Shown: piece after piece, positions 33,569 through 44,844 of the stretch | How the letters are laid out: each line of letters opens with the position of its first letter | Numbering within the stretch: position 1 is the first letter of the stretch | Assembly (NCBI RefSeq): GCF_000297395.2 | Contig: NZ_HF570108.1 | Coordinates: 5,813,700 to 5,877,699 of the forward strand | Direction of reading: 5' to 3' | DNA length: 64,000 nt | Source: Micromonospora lupini str. Lupac 08 | GTDB lineage: Bacteria; Actinomycetota; Actinomycetes; Mycobacteriales; Micromonosporaceae | Notes under the pieces: generated by a model | Seen by the model: only the letters and a program-made list of their open reading frames with translations | Told to the model about the DNA's origin: nothing | Database searches by the model: none | Position numbers and translations under genes: made by a program

Positions 33569-33972
33569 TCGGCTGCGGCGGTCCCGCCGGCGTCGGCCTC
33601 GACCAGGTCGCGGTCGACGAACGGGATGGTGGGGCAGTCCTTCCAGAGGCGGTCGAGCCCGTAGAACTCGCGCTCCTCGGTGTGCTGGACGTGCACCACG
33701 ATGTCGACGTAGTCGAGCAGCACCCAGCGGCCGCCACGCTCACCCTCGCGCCGGATCGGCTTGGCCTTCTCCGGAAGCTCCAGCAGGCGCTCCTCGATGG
33801 CGTCGACGATGGCGAGCACCTGACGCTCGTTGGGGGCGGCGGCGAGCAGGAACGCGTCGGTGATGGCGAGCTGGTCGCCGACGTCGATGATCGCGATGTC
33901 CTGCGCCTTCTTGTCGGCGGCGGCCTGGGCGGCAGCGATAGCCAGCTCGTGAGCGCGTTCGGAAACTGTCAC
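33565..33972 (-). CDS. rsfS: Ribosomal silencing factor RsfS
   Basis: A 135-residue Iojap/RsfS protein, which binds ribosomal protein L14 and blocks subunit joining when nutrients are short. The family signature is visible: DKKAQDIAIIDVGDQLAITDAF, read in two parts around residue 25, then ERGGRWVLLDYVDIVVHVQ and REFYGLDRLWKDCP. I chose GTG 33972 because AAGGAG precedes it. It lies 110 nt downstream of nadD and is coupled to the phosphatase. Confidence 0.96.
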   Translation of the reverse strand: MTVSERAHELAIAAAQAAADKKAQDIAIIDVGDQLAITDAFLLAAAPNERQVLAIVDAIEERLLELPEKAKPIRREGERGGRWVLLDYVDIVVHVQHTEEREFYGLDRLWKDCPTIPFVDRDLVEADAGGTAAAE

Positions 33973-34082
33973 CGTTCTCCTTCGATCAACCGTGCGATCC
34001 TCCAAGCGTCTCACACCCGGCGAGGTCACGACCCGTCAGTTCTGGCCGGTTAAGCGCACGAAACGGCGCATACCGGACGAGA

Positions 34083-34679
34083 TCAGAGCTGATAGAGGCG
34101 TCGCTTGGCGATGTACTGCACCACACCGTCGGGCACCAGGTACCAGACCGGCTCACCCCGGGCCACCCGAGCGCGGCAGTCGGTCGACGAGATGGACATC
34201 GCGGGCACCTGGATCAGGCTGACCGTGTCCGCCGGGAGGTGCTCGTCGGTGAGCGGGAAGCCGGGCCGGGTCACCCCGATGAAGTGGGCCAGCTCGAAGA
34301 TCTCGTCCAGATCCTTCCAGGACAGGATGCGTTGCAGCGCGTCCGCGCCGGTAATGAAGAACAGCTGCACCTTGGGGCCGTACTCGGCCTGGAGGTCGCG
34401 CAGCGTGTCGACGGTGTAGGTCGGCCCGCTGCGGTCGATGTCGACCCGACTGACCTGGAACCGGGGGTTGGAGGCGGTGGCGATGACCGTCATGAGGTAC
34501 CGGTCCTCGGCGGGACTGACCGGCTCGTCAGCCTTCTGCCAGGGCTGCCCCGTCGGGACGAAGACCACCTCGTCCAGGCCGAACCGGTCGGCCACCTCGC
34601 TTGCCGCGACGAGGTGCCCGTGGTGGATCGGGTCGAAGGTGCCGCCCATGATCCCGATCCGCCGGATATCTTCCTCCAC
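34083..34679 (-). CDS. nadD: Nicotinate-nucleotide adenylyltransferase NadD
   Basis: A 198-residue nucleotidyltransferase that makes deamido-NAD from nicotinate mononucleotide and ATP. It has GGTFDPIHHGH near residue 12 and the C-terminal SISSTDCR motif of the same family. The start is GTG at 34679: TACGAT (34691-34686) stands 6 nt upstream, so the transcript is probably leaderless. It opens the nadD-rsfS-phosphatase operon. Confidence 0.96.
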   Translation of the reverse strand: MEEDIRRIGIMGGTFDPIHHGHLVAASEVADRFGLDEVVFVPTGQPWQKADEPVSPAEDRYLMTVIATASNPRFQVSRVDIDRSGPTYTVDTLRDLQAEYGPKVQLFFITGADALQRILSWKDLDEIFELAHFIGVTRPGFPLTDEHLPADTVSLIQVPAMSISSTDCRARVARGEPVWYLVPDGVVQYIAKRRLYQL

Positions 34680-34749
34680 CCTGCGATCGTAGGCCGGGCG
34701 TCCGGGGCGACCATTCCGGCCCGCCTCGCTGATCGACTCGCTTCCTGCG

Positions 34750-34828
34750 GTGATCGACTCGGCTTCCTGGAAATCGGTGGGTCGCGCCGGCCCGGAAGCC
34801 GCGACTTCATGAAACGCGAGTCGATCAC
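34750..34828. repeat. 79-bp extragenic palindromic element, copy C
   Basis: It begins GTGATCGACTCGGCTTCCTG and ends GCGAGTCGATCAC. The outer 11-12 bp are perfect inverted repeats, and TTCCTGGAAA near the left faces TTCATGAAA near the right. A truncated left-end unit lies directly before it (34730-34749), the same arrangement as at copy A. It lies between the divergent nadD and padR-type genes. Confidence 0.8.
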
Positions 34829-34852
34829 TCCCAGACGGCCCCGGCGTGCGTA

Positions 34853-34868
34853 TACTCGTAAACGAGTA
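34853..34868. promoter_or_regulatory. Candidate PadR operator over the regulator's -10 box
   Basis: TACTCGT, AA, ACGAGTA: a perfect 7-bp inverted repeat with a 2-bp spacer. It overlaps TATACT (34851-34856), an excellent -10 box, so the PadR protein probably represses its own gene. A second short palindrome, GCTCGCGAGC, follows at 34872-34881. Confidence 0.65.
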
Positions 34869-34895
34869 ATCGCTCGCGAGCAACGGAGGCCTGTC

Positions 34896-35555
34896 GTGTC
34901 GAAGCGGCGCAAGGTCGGCAATCTGCTGGCGCTGGCCGTGCTGTCCGCCCTGGTCCAGCGGCCCATGCACCCGTACGAGATCGCCACCACCCTGCGCGCC
35001 TGGGGCAAGGACCAGGACATGGAGTTCAAGTGGGGATCCTTCTACACGGTGATCCGCAATCTGGACAAACACCGCATGATCGAGGCGGTGGAGAGCGTCC
35101 GTGACTCCCGGCGCCCGGAACGCACCGTCTACCGGATCACCGAGGTGGGCCGGGCGGAGCTTGTCGACTGGGCGCGCGAGCTGGTCGCCACCCCGATGCC
35201 GGAGCATCCCCGCTTCCGCGCCGGGCTGTCCGTGCTCGCCGCACTGCACCCCGACGAGGCCACCGACCTGCTGCGGCAGAGGCTGGCCCTGCTGGAGGAC
35301 GCGCTCCGCCGCGACCGCGAGACGCTCGACACCCACCTGCGGGAGATCCCCCGGCTGTTCCTGGTGGAGTCGGAGTACGACCTGGCCATGCGAGCCGCGG
35401 AGGCGAACTGGCTGCGGGCCCTGCTCGCCGAGCTGACCTCGGGCAGCTACCCGGGGCTGGACACGTGGCGGGCCTTCCACGAGACCGGCGAGATGCCGGC
35501 CGAGCTGACCGAGCTGGCGGAGAGGACCAGCAGAGCCCCGGACACCACCGACTGA
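34896..35555 (+). CDS. PadR family transcriptional regulator
   Basis: A 219-residue repressor. The winged helix of the PadR family fills about 10-85 (NLLALAVLSALVQRPMHPYE, then KWGSFYTVIRNLDKHRMIEA). The C-terminal coiled part (Vir-like, about 90-200) mediates dimerisation. The start is GTG after GGAGG. The operator overlapping its promoter argues for autoregulation, and the FAD monooxygenase downstream is the natural target, as with PadR-controlled drug-modifying enzymes. The inducer is unknown. Confidence 0.92.
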   Translation: MSKRRKVGNLLALAVLSALVQRPMHPYEIATTLRAWGKDQDMEFKWGSFYTVIRNLDKHRMIEAVESVRDSRRPERTVYRITEVGRAELVDWARELVATPMPEHPRFRAGLSVLAALHPDEATDLLRQRLALLEDALRRDRETLDTHLREIPRLFLVESEYDLAMRAAEANWLRALLAELTSGSYPGLDTWRAFHETGEMPAELTELAERTSRAPDTTD

Positions 35556-35562
35556 ACAGACA

Positions 35563-35596
35563 GCTCCGGCGGGGTGCGCCAACACCCCGCCGGAGC
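35563..35596 (+). terminator. Terminator of the PadR gene
   Basis: GCTCCGGCGGGGTG (35563-35576) pairs perfectly with CACCCCGCCGGAGC (35583-35596) around a 6-nt loop, 7 bp past the stop. It separates the regulator from the monooxygenase, which therefore needs its own promoter. Confidence 0.8.
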
Positions 35597-35715
35597 CCTA
35601 CCTCGAACCGACACCTGAGCAGGCACCCGGCCCGAAGCGGCAACCACGAGGATAACCGGGTTCCCTCCCAGGTCGGTTTCGTACGCACGCACCGACGACA
35701 CCCAGGGAGAGAACA

Positions 35716-36930
35716 ATGACCACGGTACGAACCGCGATAGTCATCGGCGGCGGCATCGCCGGCCCGGTGACCGCGCTCGCGCTACACCGCGCCGGCATCA
35801 CCGCCACCGTTCACGAGGCGTACCCGGCCACCGCCAGTGGGGTGGGCGGCATCGGCGGCACCCTCGCGCTCGCGCCCAACGGCGTGGCGGCCCTGCGCAC
35901 GGTAGGCGCCGACGAGGCGGTGACGGCGACCGCCACCCCGATCGACCGCAGCGTCATGGCCGTCGGCCGTCGGCGCATCGACCTGCCCACGCTGGCCGGG
36001 GTGCCGCCACTGCGGGTGGTGCACCGGGCCCAGCTGCACCGCGTGCTGCACGACCGGGCGGTCGCCGAGGGCGTCGCCTTCGCGTACGGCCGGCGGCTGG
36101 TGGCCGTCGAGCAGACCGACATCGGCGTGACCGCCCGCTTCGAAGACGGCAGCACGGCCACCGCCGACGTGCTGGTCGGCGCGGACGGCATCCGGTCCAC
36201 GGTTCGTGGCCTCATCGACCCGGCCGCGCCCGGCCCCCGGTTCACCGGTCTGCTCAGTTTCGAGGCGGTGGCCCGGCACGAGGTCGACGCCGCGCCGGGC
36301 ACGATGACGTTCGCGTTCGGGCGACGCGGCTACTACCTGTACTGGCCGGAGCCCGGCGGCGGCACCCGCTGGGGCGCCAACCTGCCGCAGCAGCGACCGA
36401 TGAGCCTCGTCGAGGCCCGCGCGGTGCCTGCGGACCAGTGGCTGGAGACGCTGCGCGCCAGCTACGGCGACGACGACCCGGGCCGGGAGCTGATGGCCAC
36501 AAGTGTCGCCGACGAACTCCAGGTCGTCGGCTCGTTGCAGATCATGCCGCCCGTGCCGCACTGGCACCGGGGCCGCATGGTGCTGGTCGGCGACGCCGCG
36601 CACGCGCCGTCGAACAGCTCCGGGCAGGGCGCCTCGCTCGCCATCGAGAGCGGCGTGCAGCTCGCCCGCTGCCTGCGGGACCTGCCCGACGTGGCGTCGG
36701 CGTTCGACGCGTACGTGCGGCTGCGCCGCAACCGGGTCGAGAAGGTGGCCGCCCGCGCGGCGCGGATCAACCACGCCAAGGCCCCGGGGCCGGTCGCCCG
36801 AACACTGATGCCGCTGCTGATGCCGCTGCTCGTGCGCACCGCGATGGACCCGGAGCGGACCATCGCCCACGAGCAGCGCTACGTCATCGACTTCGACGCC
36901 CCGGTGACGGCGGAGCCCGCGCTGCGCTGA
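35716..36930 (+). CDS. FAD-dependent monooxygenase
   Basis: A 404-residue group A flavoprotein hydroxylase. FAD contacts: GGGIAG (12-17) in the N-terminal Rossmann fold, DVLVGADGIRS (DG motif), and MVLVGDAAHAPSNSSGQGAS, with the GD motif. Such enzymes hydroxylate aromatic compounds or inactivate antibiotics such as tetracyclines or rifamycins; I cannot assign the substrate. GGGAG precedes the ATG. It is probably controlled by the adjacent PadR protein. Confidence 0.92.
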   Translation: MTTVRTAIVIGGGIAGPVTALALHRAGITATVHEAYPATASGVGGIGGTLALAPNGVAALRTVGADEAVTATATPIDRSVMAVGRRRIDLPTLAGVPPLRVVHRAQLHRVLHDRAVAEGVAFAYGRRLVAVEQTDIGVTARFEDGSTATADVLVGADGIRSTVRGLIDPAAPGPRFTGLLSFEAVARHEVDAAPGTMTFAFGRRGYYLYWPEPGGGTRWGANLPQQRPMSLVEARAVPADQWLETLRASYGDDDPGRELMATSVADELQVVGSLQIMPPVPHWHRGRMVLVGDAAHAPSNSSGQGASLAIESGVQLARCLRDLPDVASAFDAYVRLRRNRVEKVAARAARINHAKAPGPVARTLMPLLMPLLVRTAMDPERTIAHEQRYVIDFDAPVTAEPALR

Positions 36931-36932
36931 AC

Positions 36933-36970
36933 GCGGGCGCGGGGTGGCCGCCACGCCACCCCGCGCCCGC
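36933..36970. terminator. Bidirectional terminator between monooxygenase and pepN
   Basis: GCGGGCGCGGGGTGG (36933-36947) pairs perfectly with its complement (36956-36970) around an 8-nt loop. It fills nearly the whole gap between the two convergent genes. Confidence 0.8.
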
Positions 36971-36976
36971 CTCGGC

Positions 36977-39493
<2,517 letters not shown>

Positions 39494-39561
39494 CCGCTTA
39501 TCCTGCCCGATGGGGATCGGCACGCGGTCCCCAGACGGCCCCCGCACTGGAGGAAAGAACC

Positions 39562-39780
39562 ATGGCGCAGCACCCCAAGGGCGACTTCGACCTCTCCCGG
39601 GCGGTCTGGCAACGGGCTGAGGGAGACACCTCGGAGAGCGCCGTCGAGGTCGCGTTCGTCGACGATCTGATCGGGATGCGCAACTCCGCCGAGCCGGAGG
39701 GCCCCGTGCTCGTCTTCACCCAGGCCGAGTGGGACGCGTTCGTCGCCGGAGCGCAGGACGGCGAGTTCGACCTGGACTGA
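39562..39780 (+). CDS. DUF397 domain-containing protein
   Basis: A 72-residue protein. The domain is visible from LSRAVWQRAEG to FTQAEWDAFVAGAQDGEFDL. DUF397 proteins are small partners of Xre-type regulators in actinomycetes, where the pair resembles an antitoxin-toxin or signalling module. No helix-turn-helix gene is adjacent here, so it is an orphan or acts in trans. A good GGAGG ribosome-binding site precedes the ATG. Transcription diverges from pepN. Confidence 0.88.
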   Translation: MAQHPKGDFDLSRAVWQRAEGDTSESAVEVAFVDDLIGMRNSAEPEGPVLVFTQAEWDAFVAGAQDGEFDLD

Positions 39781-39790
39781 TCGCCAGACG

Positions 39791-39825
39791 GTCGCGGGTG
39801 GCGAGGAACGATCGCCACCCGCGAC
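39791..39825. terminator. Terminator after the DUF397 gene
   Basis: GTCGCGGGTGGCGA (39791-39804) pairs perfectly with TCGCCACCCGCGAC (39812-39825) around 7 nt, 10 bp after the stop. It also lies 7 bp past the end of the convergent hypothetical gene. Confidence 0.8.
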
Positions 39826-39831
39826 GCCAGG

Positions 39832-40218
39832 TCAGGCATCACCGTCGCCCCAGCCGAGACCGCCGGGACCCGGCGCGTGGTGGAAGCCCGGATGCTCGGC
39901 GACATCGCCGCAACGCTCCCCGTCCGGGCCGACGGCACCACAGAACAACCGCTCGGCCCGGTGCCAGGCGTCGGCCGGCGACAGGGCCGCCGCGCCGAGG
40001 GCCACCTCCGGGCGCAGCAGGCTCAGCGCCTCCGCGTACGCCACTGCCTGCTCGCGGGCGTCGGCCGCGCCCGGCGCGGTGAAGCCCAGGTGCACGGTGA
40101 AGAACCGACGCGGCCGCAGCGGCCGACCGGGCGGGCCGATCAGTGGTCGGGCCCGATCCGCGCCCGTCGCCCCGAGCGCCCGCCGTTGCCGCCAGTGCGG
40201 CGACCTGTTGTCCTGCAT
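39832..40218 (-). CDS. Hypothetical protein
   Basis: About 128 residues. A basic N-terminus (HWRQRRALGATGADRARP) precedes a segment RRFFTVHLGFTAPGAADARE and an Ala-rich helix. Two cysteines flank a glycine-rich loop (CGAVGPDGERCGD), and histidines cluster near the end (HPGFHHAP), which could bind metal. I do not recognise the family. I chose the ATG at 40218 because GGGGAGGG precedes it. It diverges from the P450 gene. Confidence 0.6.
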   Translation of the reverse strand: MQDNRSPHWRQRRALGATGADRARPLIGPPGRPLRPRRFFTVHLGFTAPGAADAREQAVAYAEALSLLRPEVALGAAALSPADAWHRAERLFCGAVGPDGERCGDVAEHPGFHHAPGPGGLGWGDGDA

Positions 40219-40362
40219 TTCGCCCTCCCCGTGGTCGTGGCCATCGGCCCGCCGGGGGCCGCACCGGCCGACCGGTGATGCCGGCTCACGGCGGCCCCAC
40301 CAGCAAGCCAACCAGGTTCCGCCGCCCGTGGGAGGGGCCAGCCGACGCGCTGCCGGCGCGGG

Positions 40363-40387
40363 GATTCAGCGGCGGCAACACGGGTAG
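40363..40387 (+). promoter_or_regulatory. SigB-type promoter of the P450 gene
   Basis: GATT (40363-40366), 15 nt, GGGTAG (40382-40387), 50 nt before the P450 start codon. This fits the actinomycete SigB pattern GNNT, 14-16 nt, GGGTAC/T, with G as last base. Confidence 0.5.
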
Positions 40388-40437
40388 ATGCAGCGGGGAC
40401 GACGACGCCGGCCACCACCCGCACCCGAGGAGGCCCG

Positions 40438-41682
40438 ATGGCGACCATGCCGGCCGACCGCACGCCGGACAGCACCCTCGCGCTGCTGCGCGCCGGCTAC
40501 CGGTTCATCGGTGAGCGGTGCGACAGGTACGGCAGCGACGTCTTCCAGACCCGGATCCTGCTCGCGCCGACCATCTGCCTACGGGGCCGGCCGGCGGCGA
40601 TGCTCTTCTACGACAACGAGCGCTTCCAGCGGGACAGCGCCATGCCCCTGCGGGTGCAGCGGACGCTCACCGGCCGGGGTGGCGTGCAGGGGCTGGACGG
40701 AGCGGAGCACACCGACCGCAAGGCCATGTTCATGTCGATCATGACACCGGCGGCCGTCCAGCGCCTCGGACAGCTCTTCGACGACGAGTGGCGGGCGCGG
40801 ATCCCCGCCTGGGAGGCGGCCGGGCCGGTGCCGCTCTACGACGAGGTGGGCCGCCTGCTGACCCGGGCGGTCTGCGCCTGGGCCGGCGTGCCGCTGGCCG
40901 CGTCGCAGGTCGACCGCCGCGCCGTCGACCTGCACGCCATGATCGAGGGCCCGGCGGTCGTCGGCCCACGGCACTGGCGGGGCCTGCTCGCCCGCCGTCG
41001 CGCCGAGCGCTGGATCGGCGACCTCGTCGAACGGGCCCGGACCGGGATCCACCCGGCGCCGGCCGGCAGCCCCCTGGCGATCGTGTCCGAACACCGCGAC
41101 GCGCGCGGGGCGCTGCTCCCCCGCCGGACCGCCGCCGTCGAACTGCTCAACCTGCTGCGCCCGGTGGTCGCCGTGGACCGGTACATCGTCTTCGCCGCGC
41201 TCGCCCTGCGCGACCATCCCGGCTGGCGGGAGAGGGTCCACGGCGACGACGAGGCCACCGGGCAGTTCGTCCAGGAGGTCCGTCGCTACTACCCGTTCTT
41301 CCCGATGGCCGCCGCCCGGGTCCGGCGCTCGTTCGACTGGGAGGGCCACCACTTCCCGCGCGGACGGCGGGTGCTGCTCGACCTCTACGGCACCAACCAC
41401 CACCCGGCGCTCTGGCCCGAACCGGAGCTGTTCCGTCCCGAGCGGTTCGCCGGCCGCCGTATCGATCCGTTCGAGCTGGTCCCGCAGGGCGGCGGCGACC
41501 ACACCACCGGGCACCGCTGCGCCGGCGAGTGGATCACCATTGACCTGATGAAGCGGGCGGTCACCAACCTGACCGGCAGCATGCGCTACGAGGTTCCGCC
41601 GCAGGACCTGACCCTGGACCTGCGGCGGATGCCCGCGCTGCCGCCCAGCGGCCTGACCCTCACCGACATCCGCCCCGCCTGA
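40438..41682 (+). CDS. Cytochrome P450 of the CYP152 (fatty-acid peroxygenase) type
   Basis: A 414-residue P450. The heme ligand is Cys361 in TGHRCAGEW. In the I-helix the usual acid-alcohol pair is replaced by Arg241-Pro242 (NLLRPVVAVDRY), the hallmark of CYP152 enzymes, where the Arg holds the fatty-acid carboxylate and H2O2 drives catalysis. Products in this family are alpha- or beta-hydroxy fatty acids or terminal alkenes; His85 versus Gln85 at the B-helix decides in known cases, but I cannot align that position reliably. No redox partner is needed. A GAGGAGG site precedes the ATG. The promoter looks SigB-like. Confidence 0.93.
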   Translation: MATMPADRTPDSTLALLRAGYRFIGERCDRYGSDVFQTRILLAPTICLRGRPAAMLFYDNERFQRDSAMPLRVQRTLTGRGGVQGLDGAEHTDRKAMFMSIMTPAAVQRLGQLFDDEWRARIPAWEAAGPVPLYDEVGRLLTRAVCAWAGVPLAASQVDRRAVDLHAMIEGPAVVGPRHWRGLLARRRAERWIGDLVERARTGIHPAPAGSPLAIVSEHRDARGALLPRRTAAVELLNLLRPVVAVDRYIVFAALALRDHPGWRERVHGDDEATGQFVQEVRRYYPFFPMAAARVRRSFDWEGHHFPRGRRVLLDLYGTNHHPALWPEPELFRPERFAGRRIDPFELVPQGGGDHTTGHRCAGEWITIDLMKRAVTNLTGSMRYEVPPQDLTLDLRRMPALPPSGLTLTDIRPA

Positions 41683-41686
41683 CCCC

Positions 41687-41718
41687 GTCCCGCCGGTGTC
41701 GGGAGGCGCCGGCGGGAC
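41687..41718. terminator. Bidirectional hairpin between P450 and alcohol dehydrogenase genes
   Basis: GTCCCGCCGG (41687-41696) pairs with CCGGCGGGAC (41709-41718) across a 12-nt loop. It lies between two gene ends that face each other. Confidence 0.7.
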
Positions 41719-41734
41719 AGGGTGGGGCGACGGG

Positions 41735-42900
<1,166 letters not shown>

Positions 42901-42904
<4 letters not shown>

Positions 42905-43539
42905 GCCCGTCCTCCCGTCATCAGCTTCTCCCGCATCCGGTCGGTCGCCCGCTCCTGGGCCGGACTCCGGCCGGACGGGTCACTCCGGGTGTCGATCACC
43001 TGGCCGCACTCGACGAGCGCCTTCACCCGGCGCAGCGTGTCCCGCAGCGCCAGGTCCGGCTCGTCGCCGCCGACCAGCCCGAACAGCCGACGCACGGGCC
43101 CCGAGCGGTAGCGCAGCTCGGCGCGGATCTCGGTGCCCCGGCCCTGCGGGGCGTCGGTCAACTCGATGCGCCCCTCCTGCGGCGTCGACGTGTCCTCGAC
43201 CCGCCAGCGCAGCGCACCCGGCTCGTCGACGGTGATCTCCGCCCGCCACTCGGTGCCACCGCCGGAGGGATCGCGGGCCACACAGCGCCAGCGACGCTCG
43301 TCGAGCTGGTCCAGGGTCGCCCACTCGCCGAGGGCGCGGTCCAGCCGCTCGCGGTCGGTCCAGAAACCGATCACCGCGTCCCGGGGCCGGTCCACGGTCA
43401 CCGCGCGGCGCACCACGTACCAGCCGTCCTGCCGGTCGGGCTGGTGTCGACGCCGACGGCGCGCGACCACCCGCCCGACGCCGACGGCGGTCGCCGTGCC
43501 GACACCGAGCAGCGCCCACCTCGTTCCGTTGTTGGTCAT
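42901..43539 (-). CDS. SRPBCC family protein with N-terminal membrane helix
   Basis: A 212-residue protein. A short hydrophobic helix lies at 8-25 (WALLGVGTATAVGVGRVV), followed by a run of arginines, so it should be membrane-attached with the domain inside. The SRPBCC/START-like lipid-binding domain occupies about 45-170 (VRRAVTVDRPRDAVIGFWTD at the start). The family binds hydrophobic ligands. AAGGAG precedes the ATG. The gene is coupled to the alcohol dehydrogenase and likely under a SigB/SigF-type promoter. Confidence 0.87.
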
Positions 43540-43589
43540 GTTCGTCTCCTTCACCCGTCGTCCGGGGATGGACTGCCGTATCGGCACCG

Positions 43590-43615
43590 CTACCCCCGGT
43601 CCGGCGGCCGAAACG
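43590..43615 (-). promoter_or_regulatory. SigB/SigF-type promoter of the SRPBCC-alcohol dehydrogenase operon
   Basis: On the minus strand CGTTT (43615-43611), 15 nt, GGGTAG (43595-43590), 50 nt before the SRPBCC start. It is one of the best matches in the window to the stress promoter pattern. Confidence 0.6.
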
Positions 43616-43622
43616 ACATCCC

Positions 43623-43648
43623 GGTTTGGACCGTGCCAGGGCGGGCAC
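43623..43648 (+). promoter_or_regulatory. Possible SigB/SigF-type promoter of the glycosyltransferase
   Basis: GGTTT (43623-43627), 15 nt, GGGCAC (43643-43648), 56 nt before the start. One base of the -10 differs from GGGTAC. It is back to back with the SRPBCC promoter. Confidence 0.4.
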
Positions 43649-43704
43649 GTGCAGCGGGCGGCCCGCCCACCGCCGGCCGCGGACCGCCTGCCCAGGAGGC
43701 GCCG

Positions 43705-44754
43705 ATGCCCTCGAAGGCCACCGGTGACGCCGCCCGGCGAGCCGGGCACGACCAGCCCGGCACGCCGCCGGCCACCCTGCCGCCGACCACCCCGCCGCCG
43801 ACCGCCCTGCCGATGGCGTACGTACTGCCGCTGCGCTGGCACACCGACACCGGTCTGGACGAGCTGACCGGCTACCTGCGCCGGTTGAGCGGCCTCGTCG
43901 AGGTGCTCGTCGTCGACGGGTCACCCCCGGAACTCTTCGCCCGGCACGCGGCGGCATGGCAAGGGCTGGTCCGGCACCTGCCGCCCGATCCCGCCGGGCG
44001 GGGGCTCAACGGCAAGGTGGTCGGAGTGCACACCGGCCTCGACGCCGCACACCACGAACACGTGGTCATCGCCGACGACGACGTCCGGTACGACGAGGCC
44101 GGGCTACGCGCCGTGCACCGGCTGCTGGGCCGGGTCGACCTGGTCCGGCCGCAGAACTACTTCGACCCACTGCCCTGGCACGCCTGGTGGGACACCGGGC
44201 GGACGCTGCTCAACCGGGCGCTCGGAAACGACTACCCCGGCACCCTCGCGGTACGCCGCAGCACGTTCCTCGCCATGGGCGGGTACGCCTCGGACGTCCT
44301 CTTCGAGAACCTGGAGCTGATCCGCACCGTGCGCGCGTACGGCGGAGTGGAGGTCGCGCCGCCCTGGCTGTACGTACGCCGGCTGCCGCCGGACGCGACG
44401 CACTTCCGTGGCCAACGGGTCCGCCAGGCGTACGACGACCTGGCCCAGCCGGCCCGCCTGCTGACCGCGCTCGCGGTCCTGCCCGCGCTGGCCGCGGCGG
44501 TCGCGTCCCGCAGGCCCCGGCTGCTGCTCGGCACCGCGACCGCTGTCGTCGCCGTGGCCGAGGTGGGCCGCCGCCGCGCCGACGGCGGGGTCGTCTTCCC
44601 ACCCAGCACCTCGCTGGCCGCCCCGCTCTGGCTGCTCGAACGTGGCTTCTGCAGCTGGCTGGCGGTCGCCCAGCGCCTCCTTCACGGCGGAGTCCGCTAC
44701 GGCAACTCCCGGATCCGCCAGGCCGCTCGCCGACCGGGCCGACGCGCGCGCTGA
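43705..44754 (+). CDS. Glycosyltransferase family 2 protein
   Basis: A 349-residue protein. After a low-complexity Pro-rich start, the GT-A fold begins with MAYVLPLRWHTDTGLDELTG (about 37-56). The metal-binding DxD is in VIADDDVRYDEAG, and FENLELIRTVRAYGG resembles the acceptor-site ED motif. The C-terminus has one or two hydrophobic helices (about 255-290), so it probably acts at the membrane. Donor and acceptor unknown. CAGGAGG precedes the ATG. It diverges from the SRPBCC operon and may share its stress control. Confidence 0.85.
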   Translation: MPSKATGDAARRAGHDQPGTPPATLPPTTPPPTALPMAYVLPLRWHTDTGLDELTGYLRRLSGLVEVLVVDGSPPELFARHAAAWQGLVRHLPPDPAGRGLNGKVVGVHTGLDAAHHEHVVIADDDVRYDEAGLRAVHRLLGRVDLVRPQNYFDPLPWHAWWDTGRTLLNRALGNDYPGTLAVRRSTFLAMGGYASDVLFENLELIRTVRAYGGVEVAPPWLYVRRLPPDATHFRGQRVRQAYDDLAQPARLLTALAVLPALAAAVASRRPRLLLGTATAVVAVAEVGRRRADGGVVFPPSTSLAAPLWLLERGFCSWLAVAQRLLHGGVRYGNSRIRQAARRPGRRAR

Positions 44755-44791
44755 GCGGCGTCGGCACCGCCGCCGCGTCGGGGTGGACGTG

Positions 44792-44829
44792 CGACAGCTC
44801 GCGGCCACCGGAGTGACCGCGAGCTGTCG
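44792..44829. terminator. Bidirectional terminator after the glycosyltransferase
   Basis: CGACAGCTCGCGG (44792-44804) pairs perfectly with its complement (44817-44829), loop 12 nt. It separates the glycosyltransferase from the convergent DUF3618 operon. Confidence 0.8.
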
Positions 44830-44844
44830 GCGATGCGGGTGGGC

